A DNA stretch of 64,000 nucleotides from NCBI RefSeq assembly GCF_027409185.1, contig NC_084472.1, positions 96,240,427 through 96,304,426 of the forward strand, read 5' to 3'. The translations under genes were made by a program, and so were the position numbers. Shown here piece after piece: positions 24,323 through 36,992 of the stretch. The DNA is from Cynocephalus volans (taxonomy: Eukaryota > Chordata > Mammalia > Dermoptera > Cynocephalidae). The notes under the pieces are model-generated. The model made no database searches, was not told the DNA's origin, and was given only the letters and a program-made list of their open reading frames with translations. Each line of letters starts with the position of its first letter. The stretch's first letter is position 1.

Positions 24323-25195
24323 ATGTCTGAAAAAGAATTCCAAGTGCGGATCTTAAGAAAACTCAAAGAAACAAAAGAAAAATCAATTAGAGAACACTAT
24401 GAAACAACAAAAAATATTCAGGATATGAAGGAGGAAATTTACAAAGAGGTTAATACTTTAAAAAAGAATGTAACAGAACTCCTAGAACAAAAGGATTCTC
24501 TCAATGAAACAACAACAAAAAAATACAACAGAAAACTTGAGCAGCAGGCTAGAGCAAGCAGAAAAAAGAATTCCAGAACTCGAATATGGTCTTTTTGAAA
24601 TAATCCAGGCTGACAAAAAAAGGTAAAAAGAATTTTAAAAAATGAAGAAAATCTAAGAGAGCTAGCAAACTCAAGCACACAAACATCTGAATCATGGGTA
24701 TTCCAGAAGAGGAGGAGAAAGGAAAAGGCATTGAAAATCTACTCAAAGAAATAATAACAGAGAACTTCCTGGGTATAGGGAGAGATGCAGACTTTCAGAT
24801 CCAAGAAGCCCAAAGATCCCCAGATAGATTGAATCCCACAAGATCCTCTCCAATGCACATTGTATTCAAACCAGCAAAATTCAAAGACAAAGAGAATTCT
24901 GAAAGCAGCAAGAGAAAAGTGTCAAGTCAACTATAAGGGAAACCTCATCAGACTAACAACAGCCTTGTCAACTGAAACCTAACAAGCTAAAAGAAAATGG
25001 GATGATATATTCAAAATACTAAAAGATAAAAATTGCCAGCCAAGAATCCTATATCTAACAGAATTATCCTTCAGAAATGAGGAAGAAATATTGTATTTCC
25101 CAGACAAACAAAAATTATGGGAGTTCACTACCACACAACCAGGCCTGCCAGAAATACTCAAAGGAGTCCTGCATCTGGAATCTGAAAAATGTTAA
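24323..25195 (+). pseudogene. L1 ORF1 remnant (RNA-binding chaperone)
   Basis: An ATG opens an in-frame stretch to 24598 (about 91 residues) rich in Lys, Glu and Leu, as expected for the ORF1p coiled coil. After a frameshift the RRM-like region is open at 24694-24936 (IGRDADFQIQEAQRS). The C-terminal domain text (YFPDKQKLWEFTT) follows, and the frame ends with TAA at 25193-25195. ORF1p packages L1 RNA into a ribonucleoprotein. At least one frameshift and an internal stop near 24979 show that it is dead. Confidence 0.75.
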
Positions 25196-25373
25196 TCACT
25201 ATCATGAATTTATAAGAAAGAACAAAACCCACCATTAAAACAAAAATGCAAATGAGAAAGAGAAAGAAGCTAAATCATGACACCTCAAAAATCCAACTAA
25301 CATTTGAGATGAAAAATAAAAGGGGAAAAAAGGGACAAATAATATTTAAAACACCTAAGCAGAAAGCAATATA

Positions 25374-28300
25374 ATGTCAGGAGTAAAGCAATACCTGTTA
25401 ATAACAACCCTAAATGTAAATGGATTAAACTCCCTATTCAAAAGACACAGACTGATTGGATTAAAAAGCTAGATCCAACTACATGCTGTCTTCAAGAGAC
25501 TCAACTCAACTATAAAGACACACACACAGACTATAAGTGAAGGGATGGAAAAAAATATACCATGCAAATGGAAACCAAAAATGAGCAGGAGTATCTATAC
25601 TTATATTGGATAAAATAGACTTCAAACCAAAAACCAAAAAAAGAGACAAAGAAGGCCCTTAAATAATGATAAAGGGATCTATCCAATTAGAAGACATAAC
25701 TATCATAAATATGTATGCAGCCAACTCTGGAGCACCCAGATATGTAAAGCAAGCACTCTTAGACCTTAGAAAACAGGTGACCTGAACACCCCCCTCTAGC
25801 ATTGGACAGATCTTCCAGGCAACAAATCAACAAAGAAATACATGACTTAAACTACACCTTAGACAAATTGAATCTGACAGACATCTACAGAACATTTCTT
25901 CTGACAGCTATAGAATACAAATTCTTTTCATCAGCACATGGAACATTCTCCAGGATACCCATATGTTAGGTCTCAAATCAAGTTTCAGTAAATTTTAAAA
26001 AGGTGAAATCATTCCAAGTAGCTTTTCTGACCACAATGGATTAAAACTGGAAATCAGTAACAAGCAAAATTCTGGAAACTATACAAGTGCATGGAAACTA
26101 AACAACACGCTCCTCAGTGATTCATTGGCCCGAGAAGAAATTAAACAGGAAATCAAAAAATTTCTTGAAACTAATAAATATAAAGATACATCATACCAAA
26201 TCTGTGGGATACTGCAAAAACAGTAGTAAGAGGGATGTCTATTGCAATGAAAGCTTACATCAAAAGAATGGAAAGACTTCAAATAAATGACCTAACACTA
26301 CACCTCAAAGAACTAGAAAAACAACAATCCAATCCTAAAACTAGCAGAGGAAAAGAAATAATTAAGATCATGGCAGACCTAAATGAAATAGAGAACCAAA
26401 AAACAACACAAAAGATCAGGAAACAAAAAATTGTGGGGTTTTTTTTTTGAGAAGATAAATAAAATAGACAAACCATTAGCTAGGTTAACAAAAAAAAAAA
26501 AAAAGAGAGAGAGAGAGAGAACACCACAATATTGAAAATCAGAAATGAAAAGGGAGACATTACAACCAACACCATGGAAATATGTAGAATCATCAGAGAT
26601 TATTATGAATAACTATATGCTAATAAATATGAAAATCTGGAAGAAGTGAAGTATATAAATTTCTGGACTAATACAAACTTCAAAGACTGAACCAAGAAGA
26701 AATAGAAAACCTGAACTGACTAATTACAGGCAAAGAGATTGAAGCAGTAATCAGCAATCTTCCAACAAAGAAAAACCCAGGACTGGATGGTTTTACAGCT
26801 AAATGTTATCAAACCTTTAAAGAACAATCAATATGACTTCTCTTCAAACTTTTCCAAAAATTTGAAACAGACGCTATTCTCCCAAACTCATTCTATAAGG
26901 TCAACATCACCCTCATACCAAAATCAGACAGAGATACAACAAAAAAAGAAAATTACAGGCCAATATCATTGATGAACATAGACACAAAAATCCTCAACAA
27001 AATATTAGCAATCAGAATACAGCAACACATCAAAAAAATTATACAACATGATCCAGTGAGATTCATCCCAGTGATACAAGGATGGTTCAACATATGCAAG
27101 TCCTTAAGTGTGATACACCACATCAAAAATACCAAGGACAAAAACTGTATGACTATCTCAATAGATGCAGAAAAAGCATTTGACAAAATTCAACATCCCT
27201 TCATGATACTCTGAGAAAATCATGTATAGAAGGAAATTATCTAAAACCAAAAAAAGCCATTTATGACAAACCATGCTAATATCCTAAATGGGGAAAAGTT
27301 GAAAGCTTTTCCCTTAAGAACAGGAACAAGACAAGGATTCTCTCTCTCACCATTCTTATTTAACGTAGTATTAGAAGTACTAGCCAGAGCAATTAGGCAA
27401 GACAAAGAAATAAAGGGTATCCAGATTGGAAAGGACAAGGTCAAACTGTCTTTGTTTGCTGATGACATCATCTTACATACAGAACAACCTATAGACTCTA
27501 CTAAAAAAACTCTTAGAGCTGATCAACAATTTCAGTAAAGTTGCAGGATACAAAACTAACACCCCCAAATCAGTAGCATTTTCATACTCCAGTAACAAAC
27601 TAGCAGAAAAAGAAATCAAGTGAGCCTATTTACAATAGTCACCAAAAAAATAAAATACCTAGGAATCAATTTAACCAAAGAAGTGAAAGATCTCTACAGT
27701 GAGAACTACAAATCTCTACTGAAAGAAATTAAAGAGGACACAAAAAGATGGAAAGACATACCATGCTCTTGGATTGGAAGAATTAACATTGTGAAAATGT
27801 CTATTCTACCTAAAACAATCTACAAACTCAATGCAATCCCCACCAAAATACCAAAGTCATTCTTCCCAGAAATAGAAAAAGAAATCATAACATTCAGATG
27901 GAACTACAAAAGACCCCAAATAGCCAAAGCAATCCTGAGCAAAAAAATAAATGAATAAATAATAAAAAATAAAGCTGGAGGCATAATACTTACTGACTTC
28001 AAATTATATTACAAAGCTGTTATAACCAAAACAGCATAGTACTGGCATAAAAACAGACAATTGGGTCAACTGAACAGATAGACAACCTGGGAATCAACCC
28101 TCATACATACGGCCAACTGGTCTTTGACAAAAACAACAAGAACATAATCAAGGAAAAGACTGCTTCTTCATTAAATGGTACTGGGAAAAATTTAACTTCT
28201 ATGAGCAGAAAAATGGAACTGGACCTACACCTCTCACCATATAACAAAATCAATCAAAATGGGTTAAAGACTTAAATATAAGATCAAAAAATATAAAATT

Positions 28301-29177
28301 ACTAAAGGAAAACATACGGGAAACACTCTAGGTAGTAGGACTGGGCAAAGACTTTATGAATAAGACCCCAAAAGCACAAACAAATGGGACTATATCAAAT
28401 TAAAAAGCTTCTGCACAGCAAAGAAAACAATCAACAGAACAGAAAGATAACCCATGGAATGGGAGAAAATGTTTGCAAGCTATACATTGAACAAGGGATT
28501 AATATCCAGAAAGTATAAAGAATTCCAACAACTATACAGTAATAAAACAAATAATCCAATTAAAAAATGGGAAAATCCAATTAAAAAATGGGCAAAGCAT
28601 ATGAATAGACATTCATATCTTCCTTTTCAAAGGAAGTCATACAAATGGCCTATTTGTATATGAAAAAATGCTCAATATCACTAGTCATTAGAGAAGTGCA
28701 AATCCAAACCACACTGAGATATCATCTAACCCCAATTAGACTGGCCATTATTAAAAAGACAAGAATGTGAGGAAAGGGAAACTCTATTACACTGTTGGTG
28801 GGACTATAAGTCAGTGCAGCCATTATGGAAAACAGTATGGAGGTTCCTCAAACAACTGCAGATAGAACTGCCATATGATCCAACTATCCCACTACTGGGC
28901 ATATACCCAAAGGAATGGAAATCATCATGTCGAAGGGATGCCTGCACTCCCATGTTCACTGCAGCTCTCTTCACAGTAGCCAAAATATAGAACCAATGCA
29001 AGTGTGCGTCAATGGAACACTGGAATGAGAAAATGTGGTATATATGTACCTCATCGAATACTACTCAGCTGTAAAAAAGAGTGGAATTCTGCCATTTGCA
29101 GCAACATGGATGAGTCTGGAGAAATAAACCAGACAAGGAAAGAGAAACACTGCATGTTCTCACTTATAAGTGGGTAC
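25374..29177 (+). pseudogene. L1 ORF2 remnant (endonuclease and reverse transcriptase)
   Basis: The ATG at 25374 opens MSGVKQYL, followed by the endonuclease text LNVNGLNSPIQ. The RT lies in pieces at about 26790-27538. The catalytic FADD is encoded at 27455-27466, within an open frame 27263-27538 that also contains RTGTRQG and FNVVLE. The frame 27620-27958 covers the segment after the RT core. The C-terminal zinc-knuckle region is at about 28680-29110. The natural stop region is followed directly by the GGAA array, so the last frame reads into it. Frameshifts and stops are frequent elsewhere. Confidence 0.82.
26492..26520. repeat. (A)n(GA)n simple repeat
   Basis: A run of As followed by a GA dinucleotide run within L1 'B' ORF2. 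It disrupts the frame. Confidence 0.9.
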
Positions 29178-29508
29178 AAAGGAAGGAAGGAAGCAAGGAA
29201 GGAAGGAAGCAAGGAAGGAAGGAAGGAAGGAAGGAGGGAAGGAAGGAAGGAGGGAAGGAAGGAAGGAGGGAAGGAAGGAAGGAGGGAAGGAAGGAAGGAG
29301 GGAAGGAAGGAAGGAGGGAAGGAAGGAAGGAGGGAAGGAAGGAAGGAAGGAAGGAAGGAAGGAAGGAAGGAAGGAAGGAAGGAAGGAAGGAAGGAAGGAA
29401 GGAGGGAGGGAGGGAGGGAGGGAGGGAGGGAAGGAAGGAAGGAAGGAAGGAAGGAAGGAAGGAAGGAAGGAAGGAAGGAAGGAAGGAAGGAAGGAAGGAA
29501 GGAAGGAA
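29177..29508. repeat. (GGAA)n array of 332 bp
   Basis: Uniform GGAA repeats with interspersed GGGA variants (notably 29401-29430) and two GCAA variants near the left end. It sits at the ORF2/3' UTR boundary of L1 'B'. In other mammals GGAA arrays can bind ETS-family factors. That is general knowledge and not shown here. The long Lys-Glu-Gly-Arg and Leu-Pro-Ser frames over it are artefacts of the repeat. Confidence 0.98.
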
Positions 29509-29704
29509 AACCGACAAGACTAAAACAATATGCTGAGCTTTCAGAAGGGGAAAACAAACCTAAGGATACTAGAGATGGGGGGATGCAGGTGGGAGGTTTG
29601 GGGAGGGATAGGTTGGGTAAAGGGCATAAAGGAAAAAAATCATGATTTGTAATAATAATACACTTATAATAAATAATTAAAAAGTACAATAAAAATGAAA
29701 ATGA

Positions 29705-31846
29705 TTGCTATCCTTTAAAGAACATTATAAACAATTTTAAAGGACAATAATTATTTTCATTTTATACCAGTTAATGAGACACAGGATAATAATATAATGA
29801 TTTTTCAATCTGAATAGGTTTTAGATATTCAAATTTAATTCTTAGGTTTTTAAATATCTAAATTTATATATCTGAAAATCTTACTTAAAATGTCATATAT
29901 TATATTACCTTGAATTTTATAACTTTGCTTGAAATTTTATACTTTTGAAACCACATTTTAATAATTGCTGTCTCTTTAATGCTGTATTTATTGTAATTAT
30001 ATTACTTTGATCACAAAAGGATCTAAAGAGGATTTTATAATAAGAAAAAATAAGATGATCTGTCATTATCTCTATCTTCTATTACAGAGACTGGTTCTCA
30101 AAAAAACATCATTTTTAATTCTGTTGTGCATCTAAACCAAAACTTAATAAATTCAATCCCCCAAAGAAAAATTTAAATAAAGTGAACTAAACAAATTACC
30201 AACTTTCTTTCCAAGGCTGCAAATGTGAAACTTCTTGGGGATGCAATTGTTATTTAAAATAAATATTTCATTGTTAGAAAATGTTCTCAGCATTGCCACT
30301 TCGTAGCTCTGTGGAAAATCATAAAACCTTCTTTGTAGAATTTTTATATGACAATGTATGTTAATCTTATATTACTAAGGCAGACACATAGTACTAATCA
30401 ATTACTATTATTGTTGTTATTGTTTATTTTATTATTTTGTTTAAAGAATTATATACAGAGACTTCAAAACAATACTATTGGACCATCATTTCTTTTTCTT
30501 CAAAAATTGCTGCACATTTTGGGGTGCTATGTGATAACCGTCACCCATTTATTAAAGTATTTAAAGGGTCCAAAGTATATTTACATATGTACATTTTACT
30601 TTGGCTCACTATAAATGGCAGTGCAGGCTGTGACGGGCTAGTGTTTGGGGAAATGGGGAGAAGTTACTGAACAGCATACTTTCCCACTCATAATGCATGT
30701 AGAATTCAGGGTAAATTTGGCAGATCAAACAGGAGATGATCAAATCTGTTAAAGAGTTAGTGAAACCATGTGTTATCTAATAGTTTTACCAAATATAATT
30801 TTAACTGAAGCATGACATCGGGATGATTAAGCTCTTTAGGACTTTTTTCAAAAGCACAGGAATTACGTAATTTATCAAGTCATGAATAAACTCATTTCCT
30901 GTTATTTAACAAGAACATTTAACTGATCCTGAGTACATAACAATTACTTTCTAAAATGAAATAAATTATATCATGTCCAGGAATAAATCAAGTTGTGTAT
31001 AATTGTCAAAAAGCTTTATAAATGCATCCCCACTGGGAAATATTAATATTTCTCACTAAGTATTTGAAATTTAAAATATACAGCACTACCAAAATGTGGT
31101 AGTGTGAAGGCAGTAGTTTAATTTTAATAAATATAAAACAGAATAGACCTGGATTTTTCTTTTTTTTAAATATATCTCAAAAACTATACAATTAAAATAG
31201 TTTCTGTATTTGGAAATATTTAAATTCAAGGAATTAAATAACCGAGGTATAGACTATTAGGAGATTGGCACCTTCTTCGTGAGAATATTCATGGCCCAAG
31301 GAACAGTCAGATGCCTATAATACATATATATCGTATATCATGTGTATCATATATGAATTACATATATGAAAATATATGCATATATATGTTTCTCAGCATG
31401 GTAGAAACTTTAAAATCTTCTAAAAATGTAAAAAAAAATCTCATTGCATTTAAACTGAATATAAGCTGGAAATTTACATGCTTATTGAGGGTCTGGGCTC
31501 AGAGGAAATTTGTGCCAATGGGAAGAGTCCAGTTAAGAGTTGGTAACCCACCACAGAAATGCACATTAGAGATGAGGGGAAGTGCGGTGTGTGTGTGTGG
31601 GGGGCGGCCTGCTTTTCCAGGAGTCTGCTCAGAGGTCTTGTGTATGAATGTCCCATACTTGTATTGTGGACATAAAAAAATCCATTTTCCTCCTTTTTCC
31701 ATTCTCAGTATCTATATCATGAGATTGTATAAGTTTGTTTTTAGGATATAAAGATTAGGAAAGCATATTTGCCTTCACCACCTCTTCCTTGTTATAAAAA
31801 TAATCATGTTTTTGAGGAATATCTACTTTGCTAATATTTTCCATGT
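29705..31846. other. Unassigned AT-rich stretch
   Basis: No gene was recognised. 31315-31392 is rich in alternating TA and short palindromes (atatatgcatatatat). The frame at 31311-31751 has no recognisable domain. Confidence 0.45.
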
Positions 31847-33422
31847 TGTTCTGTTTTAATCTTTATTGAATCATAATGGATTATACATATTTTGGGGGCT
31901 GACGTATGTTGATCAAATCAATATTACTTGCATATATATTGTTACAAATTGTACTTATTCTTTATGCCCCTTGTCCTATCTCTCCTCACCCCCCACTCCC
32001 CCCCCCACCTCTGATAACCCCAGATTTCTTCTCTCCTTCTGAAAGAGTAATGGTTACTCTGTTGATTTGTTGCCTAGATGATCTGGCCAATGCTGAGAGG
32101 TGTGTTCAGGTCCCCCAGTATTATCATAGAGCAGATGCTTTTTCTGTCTCTCTGGAATGGGCTTTGTGGAGAGAGACATCTTCTTTTCTTTAGTCTCTGC
32201 TGGTGACTCTCCTTGTGTCAATGCACTCCAGTGGCTGGTGGACCATCTGCATGGTGGTTGTGGCATCTAGCCAGTTTTGCAGCAGCCATGGTTATTGTGG
32301 TGTCTGTGGTGGGCCACCCAAATGGAGGTGATGTTTTTGGCATGCTCCTTACCTAGTTGCTGGTGACCTGGTTCCATGCCTCAGGACCTCAGGCAGGCAC
32401 CGTGGTGTTGGTGGTGTGCCTGGTTGTGGGAGGAGGGTCCAGTCCCCAGATCCATGCAGGCCCTGTGGCACTGGCAGTGTACCTGATTGTGGGTGGAGGG
32501 TCCAGTTCCTGCTCCATACCTTCAGGACCCTGGGCGGGCCCCACGAGGTTCTCTGTTTTTTCTTTCAGTTCTGTGTTGGATTATTTGCTATTCCCGCTAC
32601 TTAAACTCTGCACTGGAACTAATTTGTTGTCCTTTGCTTACTTCTAAAGTGGGGGAACTTCCTCTGAGGTTGAGCTAAATTGCTGCTTTGCTGCTGATTC
32701 CCTGGGTAAGGCTTTTTGTGCAGTTCCAGTTTTAATGGTTGATTTTGTAGGTACTTCTGGGTTGAGTGAAATCTGCTGGACCTGGGTTGTGTAGAAACAC
32801 TGGTCTGGGCCTGAGTCTTTTCATCAAACTGCACCCCATGCAATTCTATATTCCTGACTAATCTCCTCTGAGTGGTCCTACACCGATGGGAGGCAGATCA
32901 GTCCTTGCTGTGCCCCAGTGTTCTCCTGGTGGGCCTGTCTCCCCCACCATCCACACTCCAAACACTTCCTATGGAATAGGCTGTACTCCAGTCCCTTGCA
33001 GTGACTCACCAGCCTCTGAGTGGCTCCTTTTTTCAGTTGTTGTGTCTCCTTGGTCCTATATGGGTCTACAGGAACCCTATTAGTGACATTTCTGGCCTGG
33101 GTGCCACCAAGGCCCTCTTCTCCCCTGCCACGTCCAAGAAACTTCATCCAAAGGGCACATCTGTGGCTTTTGCCAGCTTCTGTTCTATGTGATCAGCAGC
33201 TCCAGTCTGGAAATGGCTGAGATTCAAAACAGTTGGAACGTTTTTTTCTTTCTTTCATCATGGCTTCTCCTGCTTTCATGCACTCTATAGGTCTCTCCTC
33301 CTCTTCCTCTGAGCTCTAGTGGCCCCAGCTTGGCTGTCATTGCTTTTTAATAGTTGTAAACTAGTTGATTTGTGGGAGAGAGTGACACTGGGGACTATAT
33401 TCCACCATCTTGACTGGAAATC
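31847..33422 (-). mobile_element. Core-deleted L1 with 5' UTR and 3' end
   Basis: On the minus strand the element opens near 33420 with L1 5' UTR text (a caagatggtggaatat motif). It runs through about 1.2 kb of GC-rich 5' UTR, keeps only about 125 bp of ORF2 endonuclease sequence (32035-32160; text like LNTPLSA and RSSRQQIN), and goes straight into a G-rich 3' UTR ending at about 31860. ORF1 and nearly all of ORF2 are missing. Imperfect flanking repeats, tattttccatgtt (31834-31846) and tatttttccaggtt (33423-33436), may be the TSD. It cannot encode proteins and would have depended on another L1 for any mobility. Confidence 0.7.
32395..32545 (-). repeat. Two tandem units in the L1 5' UTR
   Basis: Two diverged GC-rich units of about 70-80 bp, each with a (g/a)gagggtccagt core (at about 32435 and 32503). 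They are probably promoter monomers of the L1 5' UTR. Confidence 0.55.
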
Positions 33423-33449
33423 TATTTTTCCAGGTTATCTCCAACTTTC

Positions 33450-33570
33450 ACAGTATTCCTATGGGATAAATTCTATTATTTACTTTTGTTAGTATTATTT
33501 GCTTTTATAAATTTGAAGTGCAGAGAGGCCAAATAAGTTATTCAGGATCAAAGATGCAAGATTTGCATCT
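33450..33570 (-). repeat. MIR-like SINE remnant
   Basis: The antisense MIR order is visible: tattcctatgggataaattc, then gaagtgcagagaggccaaat, then aagttattcaggatcaaag. Confidence 0.5.
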
Positions 33571-33769
33571 CATACAAGATAGCTTCTTTTGGGCCAACAA
33601 ATGCACCCAGATTCTAACAAGCAGAAAAGGGGAAAGAGAAGGAGATGCTATGTCTACTCCCTTTAAAGACTCAACCCAGAAGTTGCAGAACTCATTTTTG
33701 ATTCTACACCACTAACCAGAGGTTAGTAACACAGTCACACTAAATCATTAGGAAAGTTGAAAAATACTC

Positions 33770-33842
33770 AGGTATTTCAAAAAGTTTGTGAAAAAATGGA
33801 ATTAAAGGATAATATGAATCATTCCATGAACTTTTTAATAAA
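33770..33842. mobile_element. Short mariner-like hairpin element (MITE)
   Basis: Inverted ends tttcaaaaagtttgtga and ttccatgaactttttaa enclose about 35 bp. This matches the pattern of internally deleted mariner elements. No intact TA duplication was confirmed. Confidence 0.5.
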
Positions 33843-34868
33843 TACAGTCTTTACTCAGGAAGGCTGTGCTCACCAAAATTTTCTAACTATAAAAGGAGAG
33901 AAAAGCAAATTTAGTGGATAATTCTGCAACAAATGGTAAATTTCCATCAAGTTTTTCCAATTAATTATTCCCTTTCTTTTGAGTGCCTTTCATGACCTCA
34001 TTAAGGAAATCTGTCACTGAAAAAACTTGCAAATTAAAGATTGAATGATCTACATTACCAGTTTCTAGGTTTCCCTTAAGATTTAACTCCAGGTATGATC
34101 TTCTGACTTGGATTAGTGAGAATTCACCCAAGCATAAGAAGAAAAAGCATACACATTCATGTATTATTGCAAAAGAAACCCTATATTTACAAAAAAATCC
34201 CCAAACCATTGAATTCATTTTCTATCTTGTACTGGGAAATTGAAAAATTTTATGACCAATTTCAAATTCTAGCATTTGAAGCAATGGAGTGTAGGGGGTT
34301 TGAGAGGGATAAAAATAGCATTTTAATTCTTACTTTTCTACGTATTACCTGTACATTCTTGGGATTAGATTTTTTATTTGTAAAGTATGCCTAATAATAA
34401 ATGCTTAAAGTGATTTAAGAATATTAAAATCAGTAAGGAGTATGTGTTAGTATGTGCACACACATGAGTGTGTGTATACATACACATATGATTTTTATTT
34501 ACATAAGCTGTTTACTAGTTTTGCTTTACATACTACTTGGTAACTTGATTTTCTTTTTTATTAAATTGCATATTGTGAGCATCTTTTTCACATACAAAAA
34601 ACATGCATCTACACTGGTATTCCTAATTGATTTGTTGTATCAAATTCTGTTGATTTCTTATTGTATAGTGCTTATTAAATAATAGTACTTATTAAAGATA
34701 AGTACTATTGATAAAGTACTTAAGGATCAGAAAAGGAAAAGAAGCAAAACTGCCATTATTCACAGTTGACATGTCTTTTACATTAAAAATTGAAGAAAAT
34801 TTGAAACAAATTATTTGAATTAATAAGAAAATTTGATAGGTGGGCTGTTTTTTTAAAATCCATCTAGC
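33843..34868. other. Unassigned AT-rich stretch
   Basis: No gene or repeat was recognised. A short purine-pyrimidine alternating run (cacacatgagtgtgtgtata) lies at about 34458-34480. Confidence 0.45.
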
Positions 34869-35388
34869 AAATATTGATTGAACATGTGTTTGTGCCTTGA
34901 ATACATCTGTGGATAATAAATATACTTGCCCTGTTGGAGCTAACATTCTGGCCGGGAATGTGGGAAGAAAAGAGATAGTAAATATTTTAAAAAGTGAATT
35001 AGATAATGTGTTAGAATGGAAAATAAGGTAAAGTTCACACATGCTGGGATGAGGTAGAGCTTTCTATTTTAAATTCAGTACAATTCCCTTGAAAAAGGGA
35101 ATTGTAAGGAGAAGGAATAGTCAGTGCAAAGGTCCTAAAGTGACTGAGTGCCCACCTGTTTGAGGAGCAGCAAGGATGCCCTGTGGCTGGAGGAGAGGGA
35201 TGGGTGAAGAAAGGGTCATGTCATGTTCTTCAACAGTAGTGGGAAGCTGGGTTTACTAATGAGAGTTTTTAGAACTTTGGCTTTTTCTTTGAGGAGAACA
35301 TAGAACCACTGCAGGATTTGGGGCATTGTAGGGCCACAGTCTGACTTATATTTCCAAAGGACATTCTGGCTGCTGTGTTATGAATAGA

Positions 35389-35737
35389 TGATATGGTCTG
35401 AATGTGTCCTCCAAAATTTATGAGTTGGAAACTTAAGCCCCAATGCAACAGTGTTGGGAGGTGGGGCTTTTTGGGAGGTGTCTAGGCCATGATGGCTGTG
35501 CACTAATAAAAAGGTTAATACCATTATAAAAGGACTTGATGGAGGGAATTCAGCTCCATTTTGCCCTTTTCCCTTCTACTGTGTGAGAATGTAGCAAGAA
35601 GGCCCTCACCAGACACCAGATGCCGATGCCTTGATGCGGGACTCCCAGCCCCCAGAACCGTGAGAAATACATTTCTGTTCTTTGTAAATTATCCAATCTG
35701 CGGTACTTTGTTATAGCAGCACAAGTGGACTGAGACA
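35389..35737 (+). mobile_element. Solo LTR, MaLR (MST/MLT1-like)
   Basis: The segment begins TGATATGGTCTGAATGTG and ends with a cacaagtggactgagaca motif, with the typical interior blocks (gttgggaggtggggctt, gcaagaaggccctcaccaga, cagaaccgtgagaaataca). It interrupts L2 sequence. The TSD has decayed beyond recognition. Confidence 0.85.
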
Positions 35738-36498
35738 GAGGGTAATCATGTGTGCTGAGACCAGGGAGGAGACTACAGCAATAACCCATGGAAATATCAT
35801 GATGGCTTAGATGAGGGTGGCAGTGGAGGAGGTTGAAAAATATATCTAATTCTGGATATATTTTTTAGACAGATGCAATTGAATTACCTAAAGCATTACG
35901 TGGGGTTTGTGAAAGAAAGAAAGGAGCTAAAAATGTCACTAAGATTTCTAGACTGAACAACAGGAAGGGTAGAGATGATATCCACTGAAGGGAAAAGAAA
36001 GTGTGAGGACAACCATGACAGGAAATCAAAGGTTAAATTTTGGTCATGCCAGGGTTGAGGTGTCTATTATTATGCAAATGTAGAAGTCTAGGGAGTGCTA
36101 AGACATGGAATTCTACGTTTTAGGGGAGAGCTGTAGGATGGAAATGTAAATCTGAAAGTCATCAGCAGGTAGATGGTATTTCCAATGCCACTGGCGGAGA
36201 TCACCACGTGTGTCCATGTAAATAAAGAGCAGCAGCACAAATCCAGCTCTGAAGCCCTCCTAACTTACAAGGTTGAGAAAAAGAGAGTCTAGGAAAGAAG
36301 CCTAAGAGGGAGCTGTCAGAACGGCAGGGGGAAAATTTGGCAAGTATGCTGCTTATGAGCTCACATGAATAGAGTTAAATGTTGCTGACTAGTTGAGCAA
36401 AAATATAGATGGATAAGTTACCTTGGTTTAGCAATGTGAAGATCAGAGGGACATCGGGAAGTCATACTTAAGTGTTGGAGTCAAATGCTTGACCCATA

Positions 36499-36992
36499 TG
36501 TTAGTTTGGTAAGGCTGCCCTAACAAAGTACCACACAGAGTGACTTAAACAATTAAAATGTACTGTATTGTACTCCTGGAGGCTCAAAGTCCAAGATCAA
36601 GGTGTTGGCAAGGTTGGTTACTTTTGAGGGCTCTTAGGAAGAGAATCTCTTCCACACATAATCCCTTAGCTCCTGTCGGTTTTTTGTTTGTTTTTTTGTT
36701 TTTTTGGCAATCTTTGGTATTCCTGGCTTGAGGAAGCAGCACCCTTATCTCTGCCTTATCTTCACAGGGTGTTCCATGTGTCTGCGTGAGTGTGTGTTTG
36801 TATGTTCAAAGTCTCCCTTTTGTAAGCACACCTGTCATATTAGATTAAGGGCCCATTCTACTCCAGTATAACCCCATCTTAACTAATTGCATCTGTAATA
36901 AGTCTATTTCCAAATAAGGTCACATTCTGAGATACTGGTGGTTAAGGCTTCCACACAAGAATTTGGACAGGGGCACGATTCAACCTATAACT
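36499..36992 (+). repeat. Ancient interspersed repeat, copy 1 of 4
   Basis: The segment starts tgttagtttggtaaggctgc, runs through acaaagtaccacacaga and tccaaataaggtcacattc, and ends ttcaacctata. The same order recurs at 38791 and 43964, and more distantly at 55009. It is a widespread mammalian LTR- or transposon-derived repeat whose name I could not fix. It interrupts the antisense L2. Confidence 0.75.

Larger units (their letters stand above)
23881..29691 (+). mobile_element. Near-full-length LINE-1 'B', inactive
   Basis: A 5.8-kb L1: a 5' UTR with about two 104-bp tandem units (23881-24322), ORF1 remnant (24323-25195), ORF2 remnant (25374-29177), a GGAA array (29177-29508) and a 3' UTR. 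A candidate TSD, aaaatgaaaatga, is at 23868-23880 and 29692-29704. It is A-rich, so chance similarity is not excluded. Reading frames are better preserved than in L1 'A' but are still interrupted. It is collinear with L1 'A' 19 kb upstream, in the same direction. Confidence 0.88.

Noticed and set aside
29004..29689. Long open frames on both strands over the GGAA array (up to 213 codons)
   Set aside because: They are low-complexity translations of a tetranucleotide repeat. Only the first codons on the plus strand reflect real L1 ORF2 sequence.
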